DNA from: Heterorhizobium halophytocola
GTDB taxonomy: Bacteria > Pseudomonadota > Alphaproteobacteria > Rhizobiales > Rhizobiaceae
NCBI RefSeq assembly: GCF_017873095.1
Contig: NZ_JAGGJU010000009.1
Coordinates: forward strand, 186,001-250,000
Reading direction: 5' to 3'
DNA length: 64,000 bases
Positions 9,352-21,235 of the stretch are shown here, piece by piece. The notes beneath the pieces are model-generated. The model was not told the DNA's origin. It searched no databases and saw only the letters and a list, made by a program, of their open reading frames with translations. A program made the translations under genes and the position numbers. Every line of letters starts with the position of its first letter. The stretch's first letter is position 1.

Positions 9352-10544
9352 GGCTGGTTCTCCAGAGCGAGTGCGGTGGGGCCGACGATCTCGATGCCGC
9401 GTTTCTGGGCATCCCTGCACCAGCTGGCGACGGCCTCGATCGTCTCGTCGAAGGCAAAGCCAACAGCCACCGCCTGGCCGTTGCGGCGCGCGATCCGCTC
9501 GGCCTCGTCGAGGCGCTTGAGGATCGACTCGGTGTCGATCTGGTCGTCGATCTGCACGTCGGCAAAGAGCTGCGGGGTGCCGAGCCCCTTGCCGATCTGG
9601 CCGGTGAGCGAGGCTGCCGACGACCCATCGTCGAGGAACAGCATGCCGCGGTCGGTGATGTCGCGCATCACCGGTTCCAGCGCATCGGCATCGGTCAGGA
9701 ACTTGCCGCCGAGATAATTCATCACGCCCGTGTAATTGGTGAACTTGCCCATGGACTGGTGCAGTTTCACCAGCGTCTGATCCGGAGTGTCGGTGGTGAG
9801 CAGCGTTGCCGGCCCCGGATTGTTAGCCGGATAATCGAAAGGCTCGAAGGGCAGTTGCAGCAGAACTTCGTGGCCGCCGCGACGGGCATCCTGGACCCAT
9901 CGCTGCAGGCTGTTGCCGGTGGCGGCGAAGGCGAGGGTGACTTCCGGCGGCAGGCGCTTGACCGCATTCTGGGTGCCGGTCTGGCTGAGCCCGAGACCGC
10001 CGATGACGATCGCAAGCCGGGTTCCGCGCGCGCCGGACCAGGGTCTTGCATATTGCTCCATCGGGGTCAGGCCGTCGGAGGCGATGACCGGCAGCGGACC
10101 GTCCGGGCTCTGCTCGACCAGCGCGTCATTGGGGATGGCGGCGGTACGCGGATCCTGGCCGATACGCGGCGTGTCGATGAAGGCCGGACCGGCGCCGTCG
10201 CGGGCCCGGGGCGTGTAGGTGGTTACCACATTGCCGTCGGGTAGGGTCTGGCGCACGACATTGGCGCCCGAATTCGGACGTGCCCTTGCCAGCGATGCGG
10301 CGGGATCGCGGGTAGCGGCAGGCGCCGTCTCCGCGGCAGGCTGCGCGCTATTCGCACTTGTCTGCGTCGGGGGCGACAGGCCGTCGCCAAGCGGAAGCGG
10401 CGACAGGGCCACATAGCCGGAAAACCCGATCGCGACGACCGCGAACAGCACGAAAGGCACGCGCCGCAAAAGGCCGCCGAACGGGCGGCGGCCGCTTCTG
10501 GATTTCCGGTCCTGGCCAAGTGGCCGGTGAAGATCGGAGCCCAC
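9348..10544 (-). CDS. Divergent polysaccharide deacetylase family protein
   Basis: This 398-residue inner-membrane or periplasmic protein has a basic N-terminus and one membrane anchor (about residues 28-50, [19 protein letters not shown]). A Pro/Ala-rich linker leads to a C-terminal 'divergent polysaccharide deacetylase' domain (from about residue 170, [19 protein letters not shown]; later FLDDGSSA). The family is related to NodB-type deacetylases, but the usual metal-binding motifs are replaced, so enzymatic activity is uncertain. It probably acts in the cell envelope together with the neighbouring ctpA and EnvC-like genes, which conserved order in rhizobia supports. The start is GTG at 10544, giving the usual [12 protein letters not shown]-terminus. 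It overlaps rppH by 4 bases. Confidence 0.87.
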   Translation of the reverse strand: MGSDLHRPLGQDRKSRSGRRPFGGLLRRVPFVLFAVVAIGFSGYVALSPLPLGDGLSPPTQTSANSAQPAAETAPAATRDPAASLARARPNSGANVVRQTLPDGNVVTTYTPRARDGAGPAFIDTPRIGQDPRTAAIPNDALVEQSPDGPLPVIASDGLTPMEQYARPWSGARGTRLAIVIGGLGLSQTGTQNAVKRLPPEVTLAFAATGNSLQRWVQDARRGGHEVLLQLPFEPFDYPANNPGPATLLTTDTPDQTLVKLHQSMGKFTNYTGVMNYLGGKFLTDADALEPVMRDITDRGMLFLDDGSSAASLTGQIGKGLGTPQLFADVQIDDQIDTESILKRLDEAERIARRNGQAVAVGFAFDETIEAVASWCRDAQKRGIEIVGPTALALENQP

Positions 10545-10602
10545 CCTTGCTCATGCCCCCATTATGAAAATGGCCGGCGACCTGAGGCCGCCAGCAAGCC
10601 TG

Positions 10603-11925
10603 TTACTTGGTGGCGACGGGCTTTTCGGGGTTCGGCGGGAAGGACGGATCCTTCTTCGCCCCGCGCAGAAGGTCGAGCGCATAGTTCAGCTGCACGTCCT
10701 TGGTCGGATCTTCCGGCACATAGGCGATCGAGCCCGAACCGGTATCCGTTTCTTCCTTGCCCTTGATATGGCCGGGAAGCGAGGATTCGCCTTCGGTCCG
10801 CATGCGGCCCTTCAGGTCCTCGGGAAGCGGCTCTTCGACCTTGATGTCCGGCTCGATGCCGGTGCCCTGGATCGATTTGCCCGACGGCGTGTAGTAGAGC
10901 GCCGTCGTCAGACGCAGCGAGCCGCGGTCGCCCATCGGGATGATGGTCTGGACCGAGCCCTTGCCGAAGGACCGCGTGCCGAGAATGGTCGCACGGCGCA
11001 GGTCCTGCAGCGCGCCGGAGACGATTTCCGAGGCCGAGGCCGAGCCGCCATTGACCAGCACGATGACCGGCTTGCCATCGGTGATGTCGCCCGGCGTCGC
11101 ATTGAAGCGGCGGGTATCGTTCGGGTCGCGGCTGCGGGTGGAGACGATCTCGCCACGGTCGAGGAAGGCGTCGGCCGTATAGATCGCCTGATCGAGCAGA
11201 CCGCCCGGATTGAGGCGAAGGTCGATGACGTAGCCCTTCAGCTTGTCCTTGGGGATGTCCTTCTTGATCTTTTCGATGGCCGCTTCGAGATCATCATAGG
11301 TCTTTTCGGTGAACGAGATGATGCGGACATAGCCGACATCGCCTTCTTCACGCGACTTGACCGCGCGGATCGCGATGATCTCGCGGTTGATCGTCAGATC
11401 GATCGGCTTGTCGGCGCCCTTGCGGATCAGCGTCAGCTTGATCGGGGTGCCGACGGCGCCGCGCATCTTTTCGACCGCTTCCTGCAGCGTCAGGCCCTGG
11501 ACCTGTTCGCCGTTGATCTCCGAGATATAGTCGCCGGCCAGAATGCCGGCCTTCGAGCCGGGCGTGCCGTCGATCGGCGAAATGACCTTCACCAGGTCAT
11601 TGTCCATCGTCACTTCGATGCCGATACCGCCGAATTCACCCTTGGTCTGGGTCTGCATGTCGGCGGCGGCTTCCGGGTTCAGATAGCTCGAATGCGGATC
11701 GAGCGAACTCAGCATGCCGTTGATCGCGGCTTCGACCAGCTTGTTCTCGTCCGGAACGGTCACATACTGTGCCCGAATGCGTTCGAACACGTCGCCGAAA
11801 ATCGAAAGCTCTTTATAGGTGGAGGCGCCTGCGGCCTGGGCTGGAATGCCAGCCGAATAAACCACGCTCATCGCCGTCGCGCCCAAGAGGGCCCCGATGA
11901 TGACATATGAAGCCTTACGTACCAT
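10603..11925 (-). CDS. ctpA: C-terminal processing peptidase CtpA (S41)
   Basis: This 440-residue periplasmic serine protease with a Ser/Lys dyad trims C-termini or degrades envelope proteins. An N-terminal signal or anchor covers residues 5-27. A PDZ domain spans about 95-175 (FGGIGIEV, LAGDYISEINGEQV). The S41 core contains NGGSASASE (catalytic S297) and GTRSFGKGS (K322), with the 25-residue spacing typical of the family. The ATG at 11925 is chosen because it gives a clean signal segment; the frame extends upstream into the EnvC-like gene. It overlaps that gene's stop by 11 bases, suggesting coupling of a cell-wall regulator and this protease. Confidence 0.95.
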   Translation of the reverse strand: MVRKASYVIIGALLGATAMSVVYSAGIPAQAAGASTYKELSIFGDVFERIRAQYVTVPDENKLVEAAINGMLSSLDPHSSYLNPEAAADMQTQTKGEFGGIGIEVTMDNDLVKVISPIDGTPGSKAGILAGDYISEINGEQVQGLTLQEAVEKMRGAVGTPIKLTLIRKGADKPIDLTINREIIAIRAVKSREEGDVGYVRIISFTEKTYDDLEAAIEKIKKDIPKDKLKGYVIDLRLNPGGLLDQAIYTADAFLDRGEIVSTRSRDPNDTRRFNATPGDITDGKPVIVLVNGGSASASEIVSGALQDLRRATILGTRSFGKGSVQTIIPMGDRGSLRLTTALYYTPSGKSIQGTGIEPDIKVEEPLPEDLKGRMRTEGESSLPGHIKGKEETDTGSGSIAYVPEDPTKDVQLNYALDLLRGAKKDPSFPPNPEKPVATK

Positions 11926-13378
11926 TGCCTGCCTTTCCAGCGTCCTGACCAGCCCACCAAGGGCGTGAATCAACCGGTTGCCCGTCCTTGCGGAATTCAA
12001 TGTAAAGCGTTGGCCTGTCTGTTTCCAGCGCCAAAGCCGTCGCACTCGCCACTCTTTTTTCACCCATGGTGGCAACGGGTTCGCCAGACACGACAAAACG
12101 TCCCTGGCTCGTGGTTACACGGTCAAGCCCCGATAGCACAACGTGATAGTTGCTGCCCGTATTCAGGATGACCATGTGACCATAACTTCGGAATTCACCT
12201 GCAAAGACAACCCATCCATCGGCTGGCGCCGTGACAACAGCGCCTGGTGCGGTTGCAACCGTCATGCCGTTGGCTCCGTGCCCCGTGCCGTCCGGGTCAC
12301 CGAACCTGCGCAGAACCTCGCCTGCGGCAGGCAGTTCGAGTTTACCCTTCAAATCGGCAAAAAGATATGCGGGTGCAATACGGTTTTTGTCGGGCAGTTC
12401 GCCTTGTTCCAGTTCGCGGCGACGCTCGTCGGCGCTCTCGCGCTGGCGGGCCTCGTCGGCCTCTGCCTGGCGCATGGCTTCGCGCACCGATGAGATTTCC
12501 GTCTCCAGCGAGCCGATCAGGCCCTTCAGCGAGGTCGCCTTGCCGGCCAGTTCGTCGGCGCGCCGTTGCTCGGAGGCAAGGGCGGTGGTGGTCTGGTTCG
12601 CCTGGCGCGCATTCTCGGCCAGCAGCATGTCCATGCGCCGCTCTTCCTCCTGGCGGCTCGCCAGGACGGACATGGCATTGGTCTTCTCGTCGGCAATGCT
12701 CTTGCGCAGCGTGACGAGTTCCTGCAGGTCGGCGGCCAGCTTCTCGGTCTCCTTGCGAACCCCGGGCACGACCGCGCCGAGCAGGATCGCCGTTCGAACG
12801 GAGGCCAGCGCGTCTTCCGGCGTGACCAGCAGGGCGGGTGGCGGATCGCGACCCATGCGTTCCAGGGCTGCCAGCACCTCGGCCAGCAGGCCGCGGCGGT
12901 CGCGGAAGGAGTGGCGGATCTCGTCCTCCCGCACCCGGTAGGTGGCGAGTTTCTCCTCGCTGTCGGAGATCCTCGCTTCCAGCGCCTTGCGGCGGGCAGC
13001 CGAGTCGATCAGCGCCTGGCGCAGGCTCGCCGAGCTTTTCTCGATATTGGCAATCGCTTCCTGCAGTTCGCGCTGCTTCTGTTCCGACAGCGTCATCGTG
13101 CTCGACAGCGACCGCAGTTCCTCGGCCGCCTCGTCGCGTTTCTGCTTCAGGTCCTGTGCAGGGTCGTCGGGCGCCGGCTCGTCGGGCGCGGGATCGGCGG
13201 AGGTCTCGCCGGACGTCTGGGACGCGGCGGGTGCCGCATCGGGCGACACGTCCTGGGCGAGCGCCGTCGGTTGGCCGACGGGAAGGCCGCACAGCAGCAC
13301 GGCAAGCATGCACAAACCCGCCGTCGACATCCGGAATGCGCGGCGGCGATCGGACCTTGCCTTGCTGTCATCACTCAT
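11915..13378 (-). CDS. EnvC-like murein hydrolase activator (degenerate M23/LytM)
   Basis: This 487-residue secreted protein has a signal peptide (about residues 14-42, ending ALAQD), an acidic Ala/Pro stretch, a long coiled coil (about residues 75-350, rich in E, K, R and L) and a C-terminal LytM/M23 fold. The zinc-binding motifs of active M23 peptidases (HxxxD and HxH) are absent: the region reads HGANGM and LYIEFRK. The domain is therefore probably inactive, as in EnvC, which activates amidases during septum splitting. The gene precedes ctpA with an 11-base overlap. This is the family's usual rhizobial location. Confidence 0.9.
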   Translation of the reverse strand: MSDDSKARSDRRRAFRMSTAGLCMLAVLLCGLPVGQPTALAQDVSPDAAPAASQTSGETSADPAPDEPAPDDPAQDLKQKRDEAAEELRSLSSTMTLSEQKQRELQEAIANIEKSSASLRQALIDSAARRKALEARISDSEEKLATYRVREDEIRHSFRDRRGLLAEVLAALERMGRDPPPALLVTPEDALASVRTAILLGAVVPGVRKETEKLAADLQELVTLRKSIADEKTNAMSVLASRQEEERRMDMLLAENARQANQTTTALASEQRRADELAGKATSLKGLIGSLETEISSVREAMRQAEADEARQRESADERRRELEQGELPDKNRIAPAYLFADLKGKLELPAAGEVLRRFGDPDGTGHGANGMTVATAPGAVVTAPADGWVVFAGEFRSYGHMVILNTGSNYHVVLSGLDRVTTSQGRFVVSGEPVATMGEKRVASATALALETDRPTLYIEFRKDGQPVDSRPWWAGQDAGKAGNGT

Positions 13379-13495
13379 GCGCGTTCGCTGCCTGATTCGC
13401 TGCGTGGCAAACTAGGCCGAGTTTCCGAGCAAACAAAGGGGGCATTTGCAAATGCTGCGCTGCCGGCATGGCGGCCTGCAAGACGATGCCGCGTG

Positions 13496-13978
13496 TTAGA
13501 CCCGGTGATAGGGGTGGCCGGACAGGATCGTCACGGCGCGGTAGAGCTGTTCGGCAATCAGGATGCGCACCAGCTGGTGCGGCCAGGTCAGCCGGCCGAG
13601 ATTGAGGGTGAGGCTTGCCCGATCCCGCAAGGCGGAATCCAGACCGTCGGCACCGCCGATGACGAAGACCACGTCGCGTATGCCCTGGTCGCGCCAGTCG
13701 CCGATGGTCGCGGCGAAATCGGCGCTGTCGAGCGCCTTGCCGCGTTCATCGAGGCAGACCAGTACCGCGCCGTCGGGCAGGGTCTTTTCGAGCAGGCCCG
13801 CTTCTTCGCGCTTGCGGGTCTCGACATTGCCGGCGCGGCTTTCGGAGAGTTCGCCGAGCCGGCCGAGTTCGAGCCCGATCGCCGGTCCGGCCTTGGCGAA
13901 GCGGTCGAGATAACGCGCAGCGAGTTCCTTCTCCGGTCCGGCCTTGAGTTTGCCGACCGCCGAAATCCCGATACGCAT
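13496..13978 (-). CDS. rlmH: 23S rRNA pseudouridine1915 N3-methyltransferase RlmH
   Basis: This 160-residue SPOUT methyltransferase modifies pseudouridine 1915 in 23S rRNA helix 69. The C-terminal knot is recognisable by VFVIGGADGLD and the conserved ending LSGHPYHRV. The start at 13978 (MRIGISAVGKLKAGPE) matches the family length; six extra upstream codons are open but lack support. It lies in the conserved rsfS-rlmH order of ribosome-maturation genes. Confidence 0.96.
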   Translation of the reverse strand: MRIGISAVGKLKAGPEKELAARYLDRFAKAGPAIGLELGRLGELSESRAGNVETRKREEAGLLEKTLPDGAVLVCLDERGKALDSADFAATIGDWRDQGIRDVVFVIGGADGLDSALRDRASLTLNLGRLTWPHQLVRILIAEQLYRAVTILSGHPYHRV

Positions 13979-14078
13979 ATGCCGCTCCCAGTTCAATCGA
14001 CCGAAAAGCTACGCCCGGTCCCGAAGGGCCGGTCTTCAGCTTGCGGTCCTGCTCCAGGCCGGCCAGAGATGCGGCCGG

Positions 14079-14492
14079 TCAGTGCCTTGTTTCGTCCTCG
14101 ATGTCGGGAGCCTGCCACATCTTCTCGATGCTGTAGAACTCACGGATCTCCGGGCGGAACACATGCACGATAATGTCACCGGTGTCGATCAGAACCCAAT
14201 CGCCGGTTTCCAGACCCTCGACCCGGGATGACCCGAGGCCTTCGTCCTTCATGTCGGAAATCAGATGTTCGCAGATCGCCGTGACATGACGGCTCGATCG
14301 GCCGGAGACGACGATCATGTAGTCGCCCAGCGCGGATTTGCCATTGATGTCGATGGTGACGATATCTTCTGCCTTCGAGTCCTCGAGACTTGAGAGGACC
14401 AGTTCAAGCGCGCGGGTTGCGGCATCGGCGTCGCTGCCCGGGCTCTGGGGCAAGATCCTGGAGACCTTTCCCTTGGTGTGTACTGTTGTCAG
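14079..14492 (-). CDS. rsfS: Ribosome silencing factor RsfS
   Basis: This protein of about 137 residues of the RsfS/Iojap family binds bL14 and blocks subunit joining when nutrients fall. The core motifs are ALELVLSSLEDSKAEDIV, GKSALGDYMIVVSGRS and the WVLIDTGDIIVHVF-type strand, followed by REFYSIEKMW. The start is uncertain. A CTG at 14492, preceded by AGGAAAGGG, gives the family's usual N-terminus (LTTVHTKGK); the frame is open to an ATG at 14570, whose extra residues look non-conserved. It lies between nadD and rlmH, as in other rhizobia. Confidence 0.9.
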   Translation of the reverse strand: MTTVHTKGKVSRILPQSPGSDADAATRALELVLSSLEDSKAEDIVTIDINGKSALGDYMIVVSGRSSRHVTAICEHLISDMKDEGLGSSRVEGLETGDWVLIDTGDIIVHVFRPEIREFYSIEKMWQAPDIEDETRH

Positions 14493-14620
14493 CGGTTTCC
14501 CTTTCCTGGATGAACAGAACAACACTTCTGTGGCTGTGCGATACGCATGGCCATGCCAATAAGGTGGCATCGATCCGTTAATGTTTCAAGACAGCGCCCG
14601 CCAATCGATGCGCAGCGGCA

Positions 14621-15244
14621 CTACGCGTTTCCAGCTTCCCGCAAGGCTGTCGAACTCAACGGCGAACGGGGCCCATGGATGAAGGTCCAGGCCGGCGCCT
14701 TCCGTTTCCAGAGCGTGCCTGCATCGCTTTCGTCGATCCGGGCATAGTCGAAGGTACGGGCCATTTTTGACGAAAGATAGGAGAGCGTGGCACCCGGGCG
14801 GTCGATCACGGCAATCGGGAAGGTGCTGGCGATGTGGTGCCAGCGCTGCCAGTGGTGAAAATTCTTCAGGTTGTCGGCGCCCATGATCCAGACGAAATGG
14901 ACGTCGTGGTTGCGCGCCTTCACATAATCCAGCGTCTTGGCCGTATAGCTGGTGCCGAGCTGCTTTTCAAAGGCGGTGACCTTGATCCGCGGATCGGCCG
15001 CCATCTCTTCGCTGAGCGCCAGCCGCTTCGACAGCGGCGCAAGGCCCGACGTGCTTTTCAGCGGATTGCCGGGCGTGACCATCCACCAGAGCTGGTCGAG
15101 TTTCAGCCGCCTGAGCGCAATCTCGGCCACCAGGGCATGGCCATGATGCGGGGGATTGAACGAGCCGCCGAACAGGCCGACGACCATGCCGCGCTCGGTG
15201 TGCGGCATGGCGAGATGGCGAAACTCGATCGGATCGATGCTCAC
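14621..15244 (-). CDS. nadD: Nicotinate-nucleotide adenylyltransferase NadD
   Basis: This 207-residue enzyme joins nicotinate mononucleotide to AMP in NAD synthesis. The nucleotidyltransferase signature GLFGGSFNPPHHGH is near residues 23-36, and the C-terminal SSTALR loop is present. The GTG at 15244, one base after the proA stop, gives the longest frame; an ATG at 15208 (MPHTERGM) is a plausible shorter start, and neither has a strong ribosome site. Placement directly after proA in the same cluster is conserved in Rhizobiales. Confidence 0.94.
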   Translation of the reverse strand: MSIDPIEFRHLAMPHTERGMVVGLFGGSFNPPHHGHALVAEIALRRLKLDQLWWMVTPGNPLKSTSGLAPLSKRLALSEEMAADPRIKVTAFEKQLGTSYTAKTLDYVKARNHDVHFVWIMGADNLKNFHHWQRWHHIASTFPIAVIDRPGATLSYLSSKMARTFDYARIDESDAGTLWKRKAPAWTFIHGPRSPLSSTALREAGNA

Positions 15245-15245
15245 G

Positions 15246-16527
15246 TCAGGCGCGCACCTGGCCGCTGCCGCGGACCCGATATTTGAACGAGGTCAGCTGC
15301 TCGACGCCGACCGGGCCGCGGGCATGCATCTTGCCGGTGGCAATGCCGATCTCGCCGCCCATGCCGAACTCGCCGCCATCGGCGAACTGGGTCGAGGCAT
15401 TGTGTACCAGGATCGCCGAATCGATCTCGTTGAAGAAGCGCTCGACCACCGCCGGGTCCTCGGCGATCACCGCCTCGGTGTGATTGGACGAGTATCGGGC
15501 GATATGGGCAATCGCGCCATCGATGCCGTCGACCAGTTCCACCGAGATGATCGCGTCCAGATATTCGGTCGTCCAGTCGGCCTCGGTGGCCGCGGCATAG
15601 CCCGGCACCCGCTGCAGCACGGCCGCCGAGGCGCGGATCTCGCAGCCTTTCTCGGCCAATGCATCGAGAAGCGGTTTCAGGTGGGTAACGGCCGCCTTGC
15701 GGTCGACCAGCAGGGTTTCGGCCGCCCCGCAGATGCCGGTGCGGCGCATCTTGGCATTGACGACGATATTGCGCGCCATGGCGAGATCGGCGGAGGCGTC
15801 GACATAGATATGGCAAAGGCCTTCGAGATGGGCGAACACCGGCACGCGGGCCTCCGACTGGACACGCGCGACAAGGTTCTTGCCGCCGCGCGGCACGATG
15901 ACGTCGATGGCGCCGTTCAGGCCCGACAGCATGGCGCCGACGGCGGCCCTGTCGGTCACCGGCACCAGCTGGATCGCGTCGGCGGGAAGGCCGGCGGATT
16001 CCAGTCCTTCCTGCAGGCAGGCATGGATCGCCCGCGACGAGCGGGCCGAATCGCTGCCGCCGCGCAGGATTACCGCATTGCCGGCCTTCAAACAGAGCGC
16101 GCCGGCATCGGCCGTGACATTCGGGCGGCTCTCGTAGATCACGCCGATGACGCCGAGTGGCGTGCGCACGCGCTCGATATGCAGGCCGTTCGGGCGGTCC
16201 CATTCGGCCATCAGGCTGCCGACCGGATCGGCAAGATCGGCGATCTCCCGCAGCGCCGTCGCCATGCCGGCGATACGGTCCGGGGTCAGCGTGAGGCGAT
16301 CGACGAAGGAGGCGGCAAGGCCGCTATCCTTGACACCGTCGAGGTCGGCGGCATTGGCGAGAAGGATCTCCGGCTGGCGTGCAAGGATCGCGTCGGCCAT
16401 GGCGTTCAGCGCCCGGTTCTTCTGCTCGGCCGGGGCAATCGCCAGCGGGCGGGCGGCGGCCCGCGCCCGGACGCCGAGGTCGAGCATCAGCGCCTCGATA
16501 TCGGTTGCATCGGTGTCGGCGGCGCGA

Positions 16528-16535
<8 letters not shown>
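15246..16535 (-). CDS. proA: Glutamate-5-semialdehyde dehydrogenase (gamma-glutamyl phosphate reductase) ProA
   Basis: This 429-residue enzyme is the second in proline synthesis and reduces gamma-glutamyl phosphate to the semialdehyde. It has the aldehyde-dehydrogenase-like fold with a catalytic cysteine region ([13 protein letters not shown]), the NADPH-binding part near residue 130 ([10 protein letters not shown]) and the C-terminal TSFKYRVRG typical of ProA. It starts with ATG at 16535 inside the 3' end of proB (8-base overlap), so the two enzymes, which channel a labile intermediate, are translationally linked. Confidence 0.97.
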
Positions 16536-18851
<2,316 letters not shown>

Positions 18852-18947
18852 TCAAAGAGTATCGTCCGATTCGCCGCCTGCGGGCGGCAAGTTTCACGTC
18901 GAGGCGCCGCGGATTTTCGCGCTCCGCGGCGCATGATTGTCGAAGGC

Positions 18948-19529
18948 TCACCCGGCCGATCGCGGGCGGAACCGCCCTTCGTCGAGCGCGGTGTCGATAT
19001 GCGAGACCATCGCATTGCGCCCGACCGAGAAGACCTGGCTGGAGCCGGTGACGGCAAAGCCGAGCTTTTCCTGGACGCGCAGCGATGCCGGATTGTCGGC
19101 GAAGACACCGGAATGCAGCGTTACCCCCGGCATGCGCCGGAAGAAGCGCTCGACGGTTGCCTGCACCGCCTCGCTCATATAGCCGCGCCCCCAGAAGCTG
19201 CGGTTCAGCCAGTAGCCGAGATGCCAGAGGCCATGCCGAAGCTCGACGGAAACGACGCCCATATGGACATCGTTCTCGTCGCTGATGGCCAGCGACCAGT
19301 CGGGACTGGCCTTGCCGTTGACCCGGTTCAGCCAGTCGACCGCGTCATCGCGACCATAGGGCAGCGGCACCCGCGCCAGCATGCGGGTGATCTGGAAATC
19401 CGACAGCGACTGGGCGATCGCATCGGCATCGCGCATCCGGTGCGGGCGAAGGGTGAGCCGCGCGGTCGAGACAAAGGGGCAGGGCCCGAGGCTGGCCGGC
19501 GCGTGGACCTGTTCGAGGGTCGGGGTCAT
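18948..19529 (-). CDS. GNAT family N-acetyltransferase (RimJ/RimL-like)
   Basis: This 193-residue GNAT acetyltransferase of the Acetyltransf_3 type has an N-terminal strand TARLTLRPH and an acetyl-CoA-binding loop NRSFWGRGYMSEA (Q/RxxGxG/A pattern). It ends with NPASLRVQEKLGF. The acceptor substrate is unknown; RimJ/RimL relatives modify protein N-termini. The ATG at 19529 overlaps the stop of the upstream acetyltransferase as ATGA. The longer frame to 19655 would lie inside that gene. Confidence 0.88.
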   Translation of the reverse strand: MTPTLEQVHAPASLGPCPFVSTARLTLRPHRMRDADAIAQSLSDFQITRMLARVPLPYGRDDAVDWLNRVNGKASPDWSLAISDENDVHMGVVSVELRHGLWHLGYWLNRSFWGRGYMSEAVQATVERFFRRMPGVTLHSGVFADNPASLRVQEKLGFAVTGSSQVFSVGRNAMVSHIDTALDEGRFRPRSAG

Positions 19530-20161
19530 CGCATGTCCCCCCAGCTCTTCAGCGACATCCAGGTCTTGCGGTCCAGCCGGTACCATTCGACCGGCACCAT
19601 GGAATGCATGGCAAGGCTGCTGGCCATGCCCGATCCCTGGAACTGGAAGCCGCATTTCTGGATCACCCGGCGCGAGCCGATATTGGTGACCCGGCAGCGC
19701 GCGTCGATCTGGGTGATCTCGCGGCTGCGGAACGCCATGTCGATCAGCGCATGGGCGGCTTCCGTGCCGTAGCCCTTGTTCCAGTGCGGCTCGCCCAGCC
19801 AGTAGCCGATCTCCAGCGTGTCGGCATCGTTGTCATGCGGTTCGAGGCCGCAGCAACCGAGAAATTCGCCGTTTTCCGCTTTGGTGATGGCATAGACGCT
19901 CTTGCCGATCCCGCCATTTTTCGTGCGTCGCACGAAGTCGGCCGCGTCGTTGACCGTATAGGGATGCGGCATGCGCGACACCATGGTGGCGATCGCGGCA
20001 TTGTTGGCGAGATCGGTAAGGGCGTCGATATCTTCTTCGTGCGGGGCGCGCAGGACGAGCCTTTGCGACAACAAGACGGGGCAATCGCTCCTTAACCGGT
20101 CCGGCCTTTGCCGTTCCTCGGGGGACCTGGATGGTCCCTCCCGCAATATCTGGCTCTGCAT
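19526..20161 (-). CDS. GNAT family N-acetyltransferase (RimJ/RimL-like)
   Basis: This 211-residue paralogue of the next gene downstream on this strand has the same architecture: SQRLVLRAPHEEDID at the start, the acetyl-CoA loop EPHWNKGYGTEA, then NIGSRRVIQKCGF. AGGAGA lies ahead of the ATG at 20161. The tandem pair, with an ATGA overlap, probably arose by duplication and is a standard neighbour of rpmA and obgE in rhizobia. No specific substrate can be inferred. Confidence 0.88.
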   Translation of the reverse strand: MQSQILREGPSRSPEERQRPDRLRSDCPVLLSQRLVLRAPHEEDIDALTDLANNAAIATMVSRMPHPYTVNDAADFVRRTKNGGIGKSVYAITKAENGEFLGCCGLEPHDNDADTLEIGYWLGEPHWNKGYGTEAAHALIDMAFRSREITQIDARCRVTNIGSRRVIQKCGFQFQGSGMASSLAMHSMVPVEWYRLDRKTWMSLKSWGDMR

Positions 20162-20185
20162 GGTTCAGTCTCCTTGGTTGGTAAG

Positions 20186-20230
20186 GACAAAAGAAAAAGG
20201 GAAGCTGGGCGGTGCCCCATCTTCCCTTTT
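20186..20230 (-). terminator. Intrinsic terminator downstream of rpmA
   Basis: On the minus strand, AAAAGGGAAG (complement of 20221-20230) pairs with CTTCCCTTTT (complement of 20195-20204). The 16-base loop holds a second GGGC/GCCC stem, and the sequence runs into TTTTTCTTTTG. The plus strand has no T-tract after the stem, so it should end the rplU-rpmA transcript before the acetyltransferase genes. Confidence 0.8.
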
Positions 20231-20298
20231 GTCTTGACTGAACTTTTCAGGATCAGCCGGGTCGATGAGACACCGGCTGATTTTTTAAGCGGTGCCGG

Positions 20299-20568
20299 TT
20301 ATTCCGCTGCTTCTGCTTTCGGGGCCACGGACACGTAAACGCGGCCATTGGCCTTCGTACGGTAGTTCACGTTGCCTGCGGTCAGCGCAAAGAGGGTGTG
20401 GTCCTTGCCCATGCCGACATTGGCGGCCGGATGCCACTGGGTGCCGCGCTGGCGCACGATAATGTTGCCCGGAATGACGACTTCGCCACCGAACTTCTTC
20501 ACGCCGAGGCGCTTGGACTGAGAATCGCGACCGTTGCGCGAGGAACCGCCAGCTTTTTTGTGTGCCAT
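20299..20568 (-). CDS. rpmA: 50S ribosomal protein bL27
   Basis: This 89-residue bL27 reaches the peptidyl-transferase centre with its N-terminus. It has [20 protein letters not shown] and [13 protein letters not shown], all diagnostic of the family. No cleaved N-terminal extension, as seen in Firmicutes, is present. AAGGAG precedes the start. It follows rplU by 38 bases in one operon. Confidence 0.98.
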   Translation of the reverse strand: MAHKKAGGSSRNGRDSQSKRLGVKKFGGEVVIPGNIIVRQRGTQWHPAANVGMGKDHTLFALTAGNVNYRTKANGRVYVSVAPKAEAAE

Positions 20569-20606
20569 TGGAGTTCTCCTTTAAACCTTGTTCCTGTCAG
20601 GGCCGA

Positions 20607-20921
20607 TCAAGCGGCGACGATGTCGGTGATACGCACCACGGTGTGGTGCTGGCGGTGGCCGCGCGAACGCTTGGAGTTCTGGCGACGGCGCTTCTTGAAG
20701 GCGATGACCTTCTTGCCGCGGTTGTGTTCAACGACTTCCGCCATGACCTTGGCGCCGGCGACGAAGGGGGCGCCGAACGTGGCGTCCGCGCCTTCGCCGA
20801 TGACGAGGACTTCGGTGAATTCGATCTGTGCGCCAGCGTCGCCTTCCAGCTTTTCGATGGTGAGGACGTCGTTGGCATTGACGCGGTACTGTTTACCGCC
20901 GGTCTTGATGACTGCGAACAT
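20607..20921 (-). CDS. rplU: 50S ribosomal protein bL21
   Basis: This 104-residue bL21 starts [14 protein letters not shown] and has the conserved [19 protein letters not shown]-binding stretch. It is the first gene of rplU-rpmA. An untranslated leader of about 180 bases separates it from the promoter at 21109-21137, long enough for leader regulation, though no known L21 leader motif was recognised. Confidence 0.98.
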   Translation of the reverse strand: MFAVIKTGGKQYRVNANDVLTIEKLEGDAGAQIEFTEVLVIGEGADATFGAPFVAGAKVMAEVVEHNRGKKVIAFKKRRRQNSKRSRGHRQHHTVVRITDIVAA

Positions 20922-21108
20922 TTTTTATCCTTTCATGTTCGTTTCCGGCTCTTCCCGCCTGAAGGCAAGCGGCCGTCTTTTTATCAGTCGGATGACAGGT
21001 GCCTTGCGGATATCCGCATGGTCGGCCTGCCGGTGAATGCCGCGCCTTTCCTTCGGGACAGGGCGGGCAAAATCAGGACACGGTTCTCCCATGTCTAATT
21101 CGGGTTGT

Positions 21109-21137
21109 GCGATACGCGAGGGTCTTTGAACTGTCAA
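21109..21137 (-). promoter_or_regulatory. Sigma-70-type promoter for rplU-rpmA
   Basis: On the minus strand, TTGACA (complement of 21132-21137), a 17-base spacer and TATCGC (complement of 21109-21114) form a good housekeeping promoter pointing at rplU. Confidence 0.6.
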
Positions 21138-21169
21138 GATAAAAGCGCGGTGCTATCGCCAAATTGCCC

Positions 21170-21198
21170 TTGCCAGCCCGAGCGAACGCCGCTATGTA
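21170..21198 (+). promoter_or_regulatory. Probable promoter of tRNA-Ser(CGA)
   Basis: TTGCCA (21170-21175), 17 bases, then TATGTA (21193-21198), ends 37 bases before the mature tRNA. The spacing is ideal and the hexamers are moderate. Confidence 0.5.
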
Positions 21199-21235
21199 GC
21201 GCACCGCACCTACCAAGGTGTCGACCATATCACGC

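Noticed and set aside
20931..21101. Known ribosomal-protein leader in the rplU 5' region
   Set aside because: The long leader is real, but I could not match it to any described L21 leader structure.
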